DNA of 64,000 nt from Bradyrhizobium diazoefficiens (GTDB lineage: Bacteria > Pseudomonadota > Alphaproteobacteria > Rhizobiales > Xanthobacteraceae). Below, one piece after another: positions 26,186-33,829 of the stretch (its first letter is position 1; every line of letters starts with the position of its first letter). Location of the stretch: the NCBI RefSeq assembly GCF_016599855.1, contig NZ_CP067041.1, positions 5,208,001 through 5,272,000 of the forward strand. Direction: 5' to 3'. The translations under genes and the position numbers were made by a program. The notes under the pieces were generated by a model. That model ran no database searches. It saw only the letters and a list, made by a program, of their open reading frames with translations, and was not told the origin of the DNA.

Positions 26186-27166
26186 TCAGCGGAAGCGGTC
26201 GGGCCGGTCGAGATAACCGCCGACATAGGCCTTCACCGCATCCTCGAGCGTCGTGAAGCCGCCATTGTAGCCGGCGCGGTGGAGACGATCGACCTTGCTC
26301 TCTGTGAAATATTGGTAGCTGCCGCGAATCTGCTCGGGCATGTCGACATAGTCGATGTTGGGCCTGGTGCCGAGCGCGGCATAGGCAGCCAACATCAGCT
26401 CCCGGAAGCTGCGCGCCTTGCCGGTGCCGACATTGAACAGCCCGGACACCGCAGGCGTCGCCAGCAGCCACATGATGACGCGCACGACATCGTCGACATA
26501 GATGAAATCGCGGCGCTGGTCGCCGTCGGCAATGCCGTCGCGATGCGACTTGAACAGCTGCACGACGCGCCCCGCTTTGATGTCGTCGAAGCGGCGCGCC
26601 AGCACGCTCATCATCGTGCCCTTGTGGTATTCGTTCGGGCCGAACACGTTGAAGAATTTCAAGCCCGCCCATTGCGGCGGGAGCGGATCGCCGTTCGCTG
26701 CGCGCCCGGCGACCGCGAGATCAAACAGCTGCTTGCTCCAGCCGTAGAGATTCATCGGCCGCAACTTCTTCAGTGCTGCCAGCGAGGCATCGTCATCAAA
26801 ACCTTCCGCACCGTCGCCATAGGTCGCAGCCGAGGAGGCGTAGATTAGCGGCACCGCATGGGCCGTGCACCAGTCGAGCAGGCGCATCGAGAGGCGGAAA
26901 TTGGTTTCGATCACGAGATCGCCGTCGGTCGCGGTGGTCTCGGAAATCGCGCCGAGATGGATGACGGCCTCCAGCTTGCGGCCCTTCAGCCAGTCAGTCA
27001 GCTCGGCCGGGGGGACGATATCCACAAGCTGCCGCTTGGCGAGATTGCGCCATTTGCCGTCCTTGCCGAGGAGGTCACAGACCACGACGTCGCGGCGGCC
27101 GGCATCGTTCAGCGCGGCCACGACATTCGATCCGATAAAACCGGCCCCGCCGGTCACCAGCAACAT
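26186..27166 (-). CDS. hldD: ADP-glyceromanno-heptose 6-epimerase HldD
   Basis: 326 residues of the extended SDR family. VTGGAGFIGSNVV (4-16) binds NADP, IYASSAATYGDG holds the catalytic Ser/Tyr region, NLYGWSKQLFD gives YxxxK, and FFNVFGPNEYHKGTM is diagnostic for HldD. It inverts C6 of ADP-D,D-heptose, giving the L,D form used by heptosyltransferases. hldE follows 12 bases downstream on the same strand, and waaF lies divergently upstream, so the heptose genes share one intergenic region. Confidence 0.95.
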   Translation of the reverse strand: MLLVTGGAGFIGSNVVAALNDAGRRDVVVCDLLGKDGKWRNLAKRQLVDIVPPAELTDWLKGRKLEAVIHLGAISETTATDGDLVIETNFRLSMRLLDWCTAHAVPLIYASSAATYGDGAEGFDDDASLAALKKLRPMNLYGWSKQLFDLAVAGRAANGDPLPPQWAGLKFFNVFGPNEYHKGTMMSVLARRFDDIKAGRVVQLFKSHRDGIADGDQRRDFIYVDDVVRVIMWLLATPAVSGLFNVGTGKARSFRELMLAAYAALGTRPNIDYVDMPEQIRGSYQYFTESKVDRLHRAGYNGGFTTLEDAVKAYVGGYLDRPDRFR

Positions 27167-27328
27167 TCCAACTACCCTGCCCGATCATTTGTGGCCCGAT
27201 GCCTGCCGTAGCGCATCATCTGCCAAAGTGTAAGCATTTTGGGACCGGTCCCCAGCCGCCTTTACCTGCCGGCCGGGAGCGGCTAACCGAACCGTCACCA
27301 TATCAGTTCGCCATGGTCCTTTTTTACA

Positions 27329-28399
27329 ATGAACCAAGATTCGCAATTTGGTGGAGATGCAGATCCGGTCGACACCCGTCCGATCCTGATCGTTCCCTAC
27401 ATGTGGATCGGCGATTTCGTCCGGAATCACACAGTTGTCAGGGTCTTGAAGGAGCGCTGGCCGAATCGGCCGGTCGATCTCCTGACCACGTCGCTGTGCG
27501 CCCCCCTAGTTAACTACATGCCCGGCGTGCGCCACGGCATCGTCTGGGACCTGCCGCGCAGCCGGCTCGCCCTCGGCCGCCAGCTCCGCCTGGCCAGGCT
27601 CTTGCGCGAGCGAGATTACGGCACCGCCCTAGTCCTGCCGAGGACCTGGAAGGCGGCCATCGCGCCCGCGCTGGCCGGCATCCCCGAAAGGGTTGGCTTC
27701 GTCGGCGAGTTCCGGTTCGGCCTCATCAACCGCTGGCGCTGGGGTGAGAAGAAGCTGCCTCGCTTCATCGACAAGAACGCGTCGCTGGCCCAGCCCGACG
27801 GCGCGCCCCTGCCGGCGGAATGGCCGGTGCCGCAATTGCGGGTGCCCACCGAGGAGATCGCCCGCTGGCGCCAGGCCAACGGCCTCGGCGCCGGCGCCGC
27901 CGTGGCCTTGGCGCCCGGTTCGGTCGGCGTCTCCAAACGCTGGACCTACTATCCCGAAACCGCTCGCCTGGTGGCCGAACGGGGGCTGGAGGTCTGGGTG
28001 ATCGGCGGCCCCGCGGAAAAGGGGCTCGCCCAGGAGATCGTCGCCGCCGGCGGCCCCGGGGTGCGGGACCTCACCGGGGGCGATCTGCGCAACGGCGTCC
28101 TCGCCATGGCCGCGGCCGGCGTCGCCATCTCCAATGACTCAGGCCTGATGCACATCGCGGCCGCGCTGGGCACGCCCACCATGGGCATCTTCGGCCCGAC
28201 CAGCCCCTATCTCTGGGCTCCGCTCAACGGCCTCGCCGCGACGGTGGTCCAGAACAAGAGCGTGCTCTCGTGCCAGCCCTGCCAGAACACGATCTGCAAA
28301 ATGAACGACCACCGCTGCATGCGGGATATTGCGGCTTCGGAGGTGGCGGCGATTGCACAGCGGGTGCTGGAGGAGGCGGGTGCGCAGGCGGCGACCTAG
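27329..28399 (+). CDS. waaF: ADP-heptose:LPS heptosyltransferase (WaaF-like)
   Basis: 356 residues, glycosyltransferase family 9. The N-terminal acceptor domain starts with ILIVPYMWIGDFVRNHTVV, and the C-terminal donor domain has LAPGSVGVSKRW and AAAGVAISNDSGLMHIAAAL with TPTMGIFGPTSP, the heptose nucleotide site. The Cys-rich tail CQPCQNTICKMNDHRCM is typical of WaaF. It should add the second core heptose at the inner membrane. No strong ribosome-binding site precedes the ATG. The stop codon shares the bases CTAG with the convergent toxin gene, and a 117-bp copy of the 3' end reappears at 29618. Confidence 0.9.
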   Translation: MNQDSQFGGDADPVDTRPILIVPYMWIGDFVRNHTVVRVLKERWPNRPVDLLTTSLCAPLVNYMPGVRHGIVWDLPRSRLALGRQLRLARLLRERDYGTALVLPRTWKAAIAPALAGIPERVGFVGEFRFGLINRWRWGEKKLPRFIDKNASLAQPDGAPLPAEWPVPQLRVPTEEIARWRQANGLGAGAAVALAPGSVGVSKRWTYYPETARLVAERGLEVWVIGGPAEKGLAQEIVAAGGPGVRDLTGGDLRNGVLAMAAAGVAISNDSGLMHIAAALGTPTMGIFGPTSPYLWAPLNGLAATVVQNKSVLSCQPCQNTICKMNDHRCMRDIAASEVAAIAQRVLEEAGAQAAT

Positions 28400-28851
28400 G
28401 GCAGCGGGAAAGTAAGACCCTGAGCAACAAAACAAGAAAGGGCCGTCGATCTTTGTGCCTCGGACAATTGTCCGCAGATGATATTCTGATTCCGGACATA
28501 CTCCTGCGGCACGAAATATCTCTCGCACCACGGCAAGCGCTTTCTGTTTTTCAGATCCAGGCGAAATACAGTCGGTTTGTGTAGACCAGCCGCCCGAAAC
28601 TCGTGTTTACCTATGGTGAGATCACTCCGCCAATTCGGAGAGACAATGTTTTCCGCTCCAGTACCATAGGCCACAGTTACGTCAGCGTAGATCTCTTGGG
28701 TGGGATCGTAGATATGATCGCGCACGTCCAACACCAGGACAGGACGTACTTCGTCGCTCGGTTGGAGCTTTGCGCCCGAATAGGGCCACTTGCACCAAAC
28801 GATATCGAACACCGCAGGAGCTGTCTTCGAATCGTAAAACGCCCATCCCAT
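28396..28851 (-). CDS. PemK/MazF-like toxin candidate
   Basis: 151 residues. FDIVWCKWPY at the start, RPVLVLDVRD near 37, VTVAYGTG near 58, FRAAGLHKPTVFRLD near 85 and LPWCERYFVP near 106 match the layout of PemK/MazF-type endoribonucleases, in which an early Arg-Pro strand and a later LxxPT/FxL block form the RNA-binding barrel. MazF-type proteins cut mRNA and are held by a partner. The small gene 26 bases upstream could be that partner. The toxin frame ends at the very stop codon of waaF, which suggests insertion at this point. Toxicity is inferred, not shown. Confidence 0.6.
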   Translation of the reverse strand: MGWAFYDSKTAPAVFDIVWCKWPYSGAKLQPSDEVRPVLVLDVRDHIYDPTQEIYADVTVAYGTGAENIVSPNWRSDLTIGKHEFRAAGLHKPTVFRLDLKNRKRLPWCERYFVPQEYVRNQNIICGQLSEAQRSTALSCFVAQGLTFPLP

Positions 28852-28877
28852 AGGGATGGAACTAGCATGACTCTCGC

Positions 28878-29093
28878 TTAGCGGGAAACGGGCCGACTGT
28901 TAGCGTGAAGCTCGGTCAACTCAGGCTCATCCTGAGCAATTTCGTCCGGAGTAAGCGGAGAATAATTCGCCCGGTACTTTCCGACCATCGGTTCAGCAGC
29001 GTCGTGGTTCGGCGCGTCGGCCCTTTTCGAGGGATGCACCCACTCGGACAGATCAGCAACAGTAGCCTGAAGAAATGCCATCAGAGCGGCCAT
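28878..29093 (-). CDS. Small acidic protein upstream of the PemK-like gene, possible antitoxin
   Basis: 71 residues, no family recognised. The second half, from MVGKYRANYSPLTPDEIAQ, is acidic and resembles the toxin-wrapping tail of small antitoxins only in composition and position. It is transcribed toward the toxin gene with a 26-base gap. There is no obvious DNA-binding fold and no clear ribosome-binding site. The ATG of MVGKY, at residue 36, is an alternative start. Confidence 0.4.
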   Translation of the reverse strand: MAALMAFLQATVADLSEWVHPSKRADAPNHDAAEPMVGKYRANYSPLTPDEIAQDEPELTELHANSRPVSR

Positions 29094-29300
29094 GATGCGT
29101 CTTTCTAGCGCTTATTCTCATTCTTGATTCTGCGCGTTCGAGTTAAGGAATTCTTACGCTAACTGCAGTTCCCCATCGGTCCAACAAGGTTCAGTCGATG
29201 CGTAAGACAATTATGGCCCGGGTGTGCCGCCTCGGCAACAACACAAGCGAGTGACTGTGACGATCATCACATAATTAGTTGTCTCGTGGTTTTCAACGTC

Positions 29301-29477
29301 TCAGGCGCGAGCACGTTCCGAGCGGAACGGCATACCGCAAAGTCGCCGCAGATAGCGATCAAAGCTTGGCGCCAAGCGGTCGCTGTAGCGGAAATCGGCC
29401 CCCGCAAGATGGCCGTGCAGGTGCTCTTGAACACAGGCTGATATAACCCATCGAGGCTGAGTGGATGATGGCATCAT
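29301..29477 (-). CDS. Short open frame, possible small protein or gene remnant
   Basis: 58 codons from ATG 29477 to TGA. The peptide includes HLHGHLAGADFRYSDRLAPS and ends FRSERARA. It uses GC-rich codons like real genes here, but there is no clear ribosome-binding site and I do not recognise a family. It may be the C-terminal remnant of a longer gene lost when this segment was rearranged. Confidence 0.3.
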   Translation of the reverse strand: MMPSSTQPRWVISACVQEHLHGHLAGADFRYSDRLAPSFDRYLRRLCGMPFRSERARA

Positions 29478-29481
29478 GCCG

Positions 29482-29606
29482 CTGTTTTGCCCGACGAGTC
29501 AAACGGATTCGTAAAATCCGCAAACATCGCAATGACGGTTGAGCCCTTCATTCCGGCTGTCCCCGCTACCGTGCATGGGTGGTTTTCGAGGTTTGTTTTG
29601 CGCGAG
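29482..29606. repeat. Dispersed ~125-bp repeat, family E, copy 1
   Basis: It begins TTTTGCCCGACGAGTCAA, has a variable middle, then CTGTCCCCGCTACCGTGCAT and GGTTTTCGAGG. A second copy at 31394-31519 has the same blocks in the same order and orientation. This copy ends exactly where the waaF 3' duplicate begins. Confidence 0.75.
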
Positions 29607-29617
29607 CCCTCTCGCGC

Positions 29618-29734
29618 CAGAGCACGATCTGCAAAATGAACGACCACCGCTGCATGCGGGATATTGCGGCGGCCGAGGTGGTGGCGATTGCGCAGCGGGT
29701 GCTGAGTGAGGCGGGTGCGCGGGCGGCGACCTGA
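29618..29734 (+). pseudogene. Duplicate fragment of the waaF 3' end
   Basis: 117 bases that encode the last 38 residues of a WaaF-like protein (QSTICKMNDHRCMRDIAAAE onward, ending RAAT) and a TGA stop. By my count they match 28283-28399 at about 105 of 117 positions without gaps. Nothing upstream supplies the rest of the gene; the fragment is joined directly to repeat family E. Confidence 0.85.
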
Positions 29735-29799
29735 ACTCGGCAAGTCTCCCGACATTCGCCCGCTATGGCAGCTGCGCCCGCGCGCAGACGAACGCTGCG

Positions 29800-29964
29800 C
29801 TATCGATCGCTCTCGGAAGGCACTTGAGCCGCGAGCAGCTTCAACGCGGTTTCGATCTTTGCAAGCAGCGCCTGGATTTCAGCGCGCTCGTTCGGGCCAG
29901 GATCCGCATCGAGGCGCGCCAGAAGTTGTTGCCTTTGCCCAAGCAGCTTCGCGACAGTTGACAT
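29800..29964 (-). CDS. Small helical protein, unknown function
   Basis: 54 residues, starting MSTVAKLLGQRQQLLARLDA. Leu and Ala heptads through most of the length predict a two-helix coiled coil with a turn at DPGPNE. No domain name is known to me. The ATG at 29964 is preferred because the upstream in-frame residues do not continue the helical pattern. It lies downstream of the DUF1236 gene after a stem-loop. Confidence 0.55.
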   Translation of the reverse strand: MSTVAKLLGQRQQLLARLDADPGPNERAEIQALLAKIETALKLLAAQVPSESDR

Positions 29965-29982
29965 CTCACGTCCCGATTCCGA

Positions 29983-30008
29983 AGGGGCCGCTCGAAAGAG
30001 CGGCCCTT
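29983..30008 (-). terminator. Stem-loop between the DUF1236 gene and the small helical gene
   Basis: The 9-bp core GGGCCGCTC pairs with GAGCGGCCC across a 4-base loop and extends by a G-U and an A-U pair. It lies 40 bases after the DUF1236 stop codon on that strand. The downstream tail is CTTCGG, not a run of T, so it may attenuate rather than stop transcription. Confidence 0.45.
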
Positions 30009-30047
30009 CCTTGTTCATCAGCGACCAGTGCCGAAGCCAGTCTGAGA

Positions 30048-31187
30048 TCAATCGATCTCTTCGATGATGCGGCGGTCCTGCGGCTCCACGATATAAGTGC
30101 GGCTGTCGCGATTGATGTAGCGGTACTCGCGCAAGGTCGGCGCGTCGCGATAGACCTCCTCGGGGAAAGACTCAATTTCCACGCCTTCCGGCACGCGCTC
30201 ACCGGTGCGAATCTCGGTGCGCACCGAGCTCCCGGTCGTTTGCCGTTCGCGCTCGATCGGGCGCGCCCTGGCGTGCTTGCGGATGACTTCGCGGTCGCGG
30301 TCGCTGAACCTTGTCTTGCGCTGCTCGGTGCGCGCCGGCGCAGCCGCTGTCGAGCGGCCCGAGTACGGGAGGACGGCGACGATCTTGTAGCTCGAGGGTT
30401 CGACGATGACGATCTCGTCCTTCACCAGGACGAAGTCGTAGCCGCGATATTGCGGAACCGTCTCTACCACTTCAGACGGCAGCGGCTGAAGCCGTACGTC
30501 GCGCGGGACCGCCGTGCCCACCGAGAGCGAGAAGTTCACGCTGTTGAGCGGCTGGACATTGAGGTGCGAGATCGATTGGCTGATGCGGGTGCGCTGCTGG
30601 TCGTTGATGTTGACCGAGGCGTTGATGTTCCCGTTCGACGAACGCTCGGCCGTGTTCTGCCGGCTGGTGGGCTGCTGGGCCGTATTGGTCGAGTTGTTGC
30701 CCGCCGGAGATTGCGCCTGATTGCTGCCCGATGCCGGCGGATTTGCGCTTTGGGTCTGGGTGTTCGATGGCGAGGTGGTTTGCGCCTGGTTCGAGGGCGG
30801 ATTGGTCTGGTTGGAGGGCGGGCTGGTCTGCGCCTGATTGGACGAGTTGCCGGAACCGGGCGCCTGCGCGGTGTTGTTGCCGGAGTTCGTCGATTGACCG
30901 GCATTGTTTTGACCCGTCGAAGCAGGCGGCTGCGTCTGAGCCGAATTGGTTGACGAAGGACTGGTGTTCTGGGCCGACGCCGGAGCAGACGAGGACGGCG
31001 TCGTGCTCGCGGAGGACGGCGCAGTACTGGATGGCGCAGTACTGGATGGCGCGGTACTGGACGTGGAGTCCTGCTGACGTTGCGCGGACGGCGGATTGGA
31101 GCTTGACGTGCTCGGAGATGATTGCGCGAACGCGGACGTCGCGATCGCGACAAAAGCGGTCGTGGCCAACAATAAACGCTTGTTCAT
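30048..31187 (-). CDS. Exported DUF1236 protein with a long low-complexity linker
   Basis: 379 residues. The signal peptide ends TSAFA before QSSPS. Residues about 23-190 are almost entirely Ser, Pro, Thr, Gln, Asn, Ala and Gly, with the unit STAPS repeated in tandem (15-base DNA repeats at about 31015-31062). Two DUF1236 blocks follow: VPRDVRLQPLPSEVV to PSSYKIVAVL (about 230-275), and VPEGVEIESFPEEVY to EPQDRRIIEEID at the C-terminus. AGGAGG lies 6 bases before the ATG. DUF1236 proteins are common in Bradyrhizobium; their function is unknown. The linker suggests a flexible periplasmic or surface-exposed spacer. Confidence 0.85.
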   Translation of the reverse strand: MNKRLLLATTAFVAIATSAFAQSSPSTSSSNPPSAQRQQDSTSSTAPSSTAPSSTAPSSASTTPSSSAPASAQNTSPSSTNSAQTQPPASTGQNNAGQSTNSGNNTAQAPGSGNSSNQAQTSPPSNQTNPPSNQAQTTSPSNTQTQSANPPASGSNQAQSPAGNNSTNTAQQPTSRQNTAERSSNGNINASVNINDQQRTRISQSISHLNVQPLNSVNFSLSVGTAVPRDVRLQPLPSEVVETVPQYRGYDFVLVKDEIVIVEPSSYKIVAVLPYSGRSTAAAPARTEQRKTRFSDRDREVIRKHARARPIERERQTTGSSVRTEIRTGERVPEGVEIESFPEEVYRDAPTLREYRYINRDSRTYIVEPQDRRIIEEID

Positions 31188-31535
31188 CGGAAACCTCCTG
31201 AATGGTACGGTCGCGAGACAACATCCGATGAAGTCGCGTGTTCCTTTCAGGAAAAACCGGCAATACGGATCTGGGGAACGAGTGGAACTTCGGCTGACAT
31301 GCGCGTTGGCGATCAGTTTGATAACGCAATGGCAGCGTCGGCTATGGCGAAGGCCGCAGCGAAACGAACTTGGCGATGATTGGATTTTAGTGGTGTTTTG
31401 CCCGACGCGTCAAGCAAATTTCGAAAAATCAGCAATTCTCCGCGCGAAGCGTTCAAGCCATTGATTCCGCTGTCCCCCGCTACTGTGCATGGGGTTGTTT
31501 TCGAGAATTTCGTTCGCAGTCGCGAAAGCGATGAT
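31188..31535. other. Intergenic stretch holding a dispersed repeat
   Basis: 348 bases between the DUF1236 gene and the LpcC-like gene. It should contain the DUF1236 promoter near its left end, although I cannot point to a convincing box. The right half is repeat family E copy 2. No other feature is visible. Confidence 0.5.
31394..31519. repeat. Dispersed ~125-bp repeat, family E, copy 2
   Basis: It begins TTTTGCCCGACGCGTCAA, continues to CTGTCCCCCGCTACTGTGCA and ends GTTGTTTTCGAGAATTTCG. It aligns end to end with 29482-29606. The ends are better conserved than the middle, which suggests a structured element rather than random similarity. Confidence 0.75.
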
Positions 31536-32573
31536 TCAGAGCAGCGACCGATAGACCTCGCCGATCCGGGCCGCCTCGGCATCGAGGCTGAATTGTTCGA
31601 GCACCCGTGCCCGCCCCCGTGCGCCCATCGCTGTCGCGGCAGCCACGTCGCGCATCAGCGGTTCGAGAGCTGTCGCTAACGCATCGGCATCGCCGGCCGG
31701 GATCAGCACGCCGCTCACGCCATCCTCGACCACCAGCTCGGCTGCACCGGCGCGTGCGGCAACGAGTGCGCTGCCCGCAGCCATCGCCTCGATCAGCGTC
31801 AGGCCAAAACCTTCGTTGCGCGAGGTGAAGGCGTAGATGGTCAGCCGCTGATACCAGCGCTGCACCGCTTCGATCGGCAGCTCGCCGGTGATGACGATGC
31901 GCGATTGCAGATTGGCTGCTTCGATGCGCTTCTTCAGATCGTTCGCAAAGGGCATCTGTTCGGTCGTGACCTGACCGACGATGACCGCCGTGAAATCCGG
32001 ATAGCGCGGCAGCAATCGGCACATCGCGTCGACGAAGACGTCCGTGCCCTTCTGCGCACGCACGCGGCCGAAGCAGCCGATCGCGTAACGCCCCGGCAAG
32101 CCGCTTTCCGCGAAGGCCGCAGCGCGATCCCTCGGCGGCGCATAGACATCGGTATCGACGCCGTGCGGGATCACCGTCGCCTTCACTTTCAGAAACGAAG
32201 CCGAGATGTCCGACGTCGCGATGATCGCGTCCATGCGCCGGATCAGCCAGCGCGTGATCCAGCTATGATGCCGCTGCGCCGCCGAGGTGAACACCAGCTT
32301 GAGCGGCCAGCCGAGTGCGCGCAGCAGCACGCCCGCGATCATCTCGTTGTTGCGCCGCGCGTGCCAGATCAGGGGTCGCTTGCGGCGCCATAGCTTCAGG
32401 AGATCGGCGGCGCCGAGGCGCGCGATCCCCTCCGGCGCGTCCGAGCCGAACCAGGCTGCGCGAAACAACTTGGCCAGCCGCGGCGCCACCATCCGGTTGG
32501 TCGCGGTGACCCCGGAATAGCGCCTGTGCAGATTTGGCACGATCACTTCGAGATCATCAGGGGGATTCGCCAC
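31536..32573 (-). CDS. lpcC: LPS core mannosyltransferase (LpcC-like, GT family 4)
   Basis: 345 residues. LHRRYSGVTATNRMV at the start, WHARRNNEM near 75 and FTSAAQRHHSWITRWLIRRM match LpcC of rhizobia, which adds mannose to the LPS inner core. The donor domain has GCFGRVRAQKGTDVFVDAM and RNEGFGLTLIEAMAAGSALV. A GTG at 32573 preceded 6 bases upstream by GGAG is the best start; an ATG at 32609 lacks any ribosome-binding site. galE is divergent upstream. Confidence 0.85.
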   Translation of the reverse strand: MANPPDDLEVIVPNLHRRYSGVTATNRMVAPRLAKLFRAAWFGSDAPEGIARLGAADLLKLWRRKRPLIWHARRNNEMIAGVLLRALGWPLKLVFTSAAQRHHSWITRWLIRRMDAIIATSDISASFLKVKATVIPHGVDTDVYAPPRDRAAAFAESGLPGRYAIGCFGRVRAQKGTDVFVDAMCRLLPRYPDFTAVIVGQVTTEQMPFANDLKKRIEAANLQSRIVITGELPIEAVQRWYQRLTIYAFTSRNEGFGLTLIEAMAAGSALVAARAGAAELVVEDGVSGVLIPAGDADALATALEPLMRDVAAATAMGARGRARVLEQFSLDAEAARIGEVYRSLL

Positions 32574-32698
32574 GTCATGCTCCGTTCGTGAGCCCCCTAT
32601 ACGTAACATTAAGCATAGTGACCAGTTCAGCCTCGCCGATACCCCCTCTTCACCACGCAAACGTTAGGTTGGTGCGTTGATCGAAGACGGGTGAGACC

Positions 32699-33712
32699 AT
32701 GACTGTGCTAGTCACTGGCGGTGCCGGCTATATCGGAAGTCACACGGTGCTGGCGCTGGCGGAAGCCGGCGAGGACGTTGTCGTGATCGACGATCTCTCG
32801 ACCGGTTTCTCCGCCTATCTGCCCGAAGGCGTACCGCTGTTCATTGGCGATGCCGGCGACGAGAACCTGCTCGAAGGCGTGATCGCTCAGCACAACATCG
32901 AGAGCATCATCCATTTCGCGGGCTCGGTCGTGGTGCCGGATTCGATGCGCGATCCGCTTGGCTATTATCGCAACAACTTCATGACTGCGCGCAACCTGCT
33001 CAACGTCGCAGTCAAGCGCGGCATCAACCGTTTCGTCTTCTCCTCGACCGCGGCCGTCTATGGCAATCCGGACGAGGTGCCGGTGCCCGAGCACGCGCCG
33101 ACGCGGCCGCTGTCGCCCTACGGCTCATCGAAGCTGATGACCGAGATCATGCTGCACGACGTCGCCGCCGCCTACGGCATGCAGTACGTGAGCTTGCGCT
33201 ATTTCAACGTCGCCGGCGCCGACCCGCAGGCCCGCATCGGACTTGCCACCGTCGGCGCCACCCACCTGCTCAAGATCGCGGTCGAAGCCGCGACCGGCCA
33301 GCGCGCCAAGATCGACGTGTTCGGCACCGACTACCCGACCCCGGACGGCAGCTGCATCCGCGACTTCATCCACGTCACGGACCTCTCGCAGGCCCATCGC
33401 TCCGCTCTTGCGTATCTGCGCAACGGCGGCACCTCGACGACGCTGAACTGCGGCTATGGCCGCGGCTATTCCGTGCTGGAAACCATCGACGCGGTGCGGC
33501 GGGTGTCGGGCCGCAGCTTCGCCGTGCAATACGCCCCGCGCCGGCCCGGCGACATCATGACCATGGTCGCCGACACCAGCCGCATCCGCGGCCTGCTCGA
33601 CTGGAAGCCGCAATACGACGACCTCGAGACCATCGCGGCCCACGCGCTGGCCTGGGAGGACAAGCTGTTCCGCGAGCGCCATGGCGAGCTCCGCCACGCC
33701 GTCTCGGCCTAA
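32699..33712 (+). CDS. galE: UDP-glucose 4-epimerase GalE
   Basis: 337 residues. VTGGAGYIGSHTVLAL binds NAD, FSSTAAVYGNP holds the catalytic Ser, and YGSSKLMTE provides the YxxxK pair. DGSCIRDFIHVTDLSQAH is the GalE family block. It interconverts UDP-glucose and UDP-galactose for LPS and exopolysaccharide. GGGTGAG precedes the ATG. The exporter gene begins about 120 bases downstream on the same strand. Confidence 0.94.
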   Translation: MTVLVTGGAGYIGSHTVLALAEAGEDVVVIDDLSTGFSAYLPEGVPLFIGDAGDENLLEGVIAQHNIESIIHFAGSVVVPDSMRDPLGYYRNNFMTARNLLNVAVKRGINRFVFSSTAAVYGNPDEVPVPEHAPTRPLSPYGSSKLMTEIMLHDVAAAYGMQYVSLRYFNVAGADPQARIGLATVGATHLLKIAVEAATGQRAKIDVFGTDYPTPDGSCIRDFIHVTDLSQAHRSALAYLRNGGTSTTLNCGYGRGYSVLETIDAVRRVSGRSFAVQYAPRRPGDIMTMVADTSRIRGLLDWKPQYDDLETIAAHALAWEDKLFRERHGELRHAVSA

Positions 33713-33829
33713 AATCCATCCCGGCGCAAGTCCTTAATTGGGCTTGAAAAGCGCAGCTTTAGCGGGCACAGAGGCCCATCGATCCCTGACGCGCGGGCAG
33801 GCTTTTCCTGCCCCGTCAATGGACACCGG

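Larger units (their letters stand above)
29094..29617. other. Gap without a confident gene
   Basis: This 524-base stretch is less GC-rich than its surroundings. It holds a 58-codon open frame (29301-29477) and one copy of a dispersed repeat (29482-29606). I see no tRNA, integrase or insertion sequence end. The stretch between the small acidic gene and 29300 shows nothing I recognise. Confidence 0.5.
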
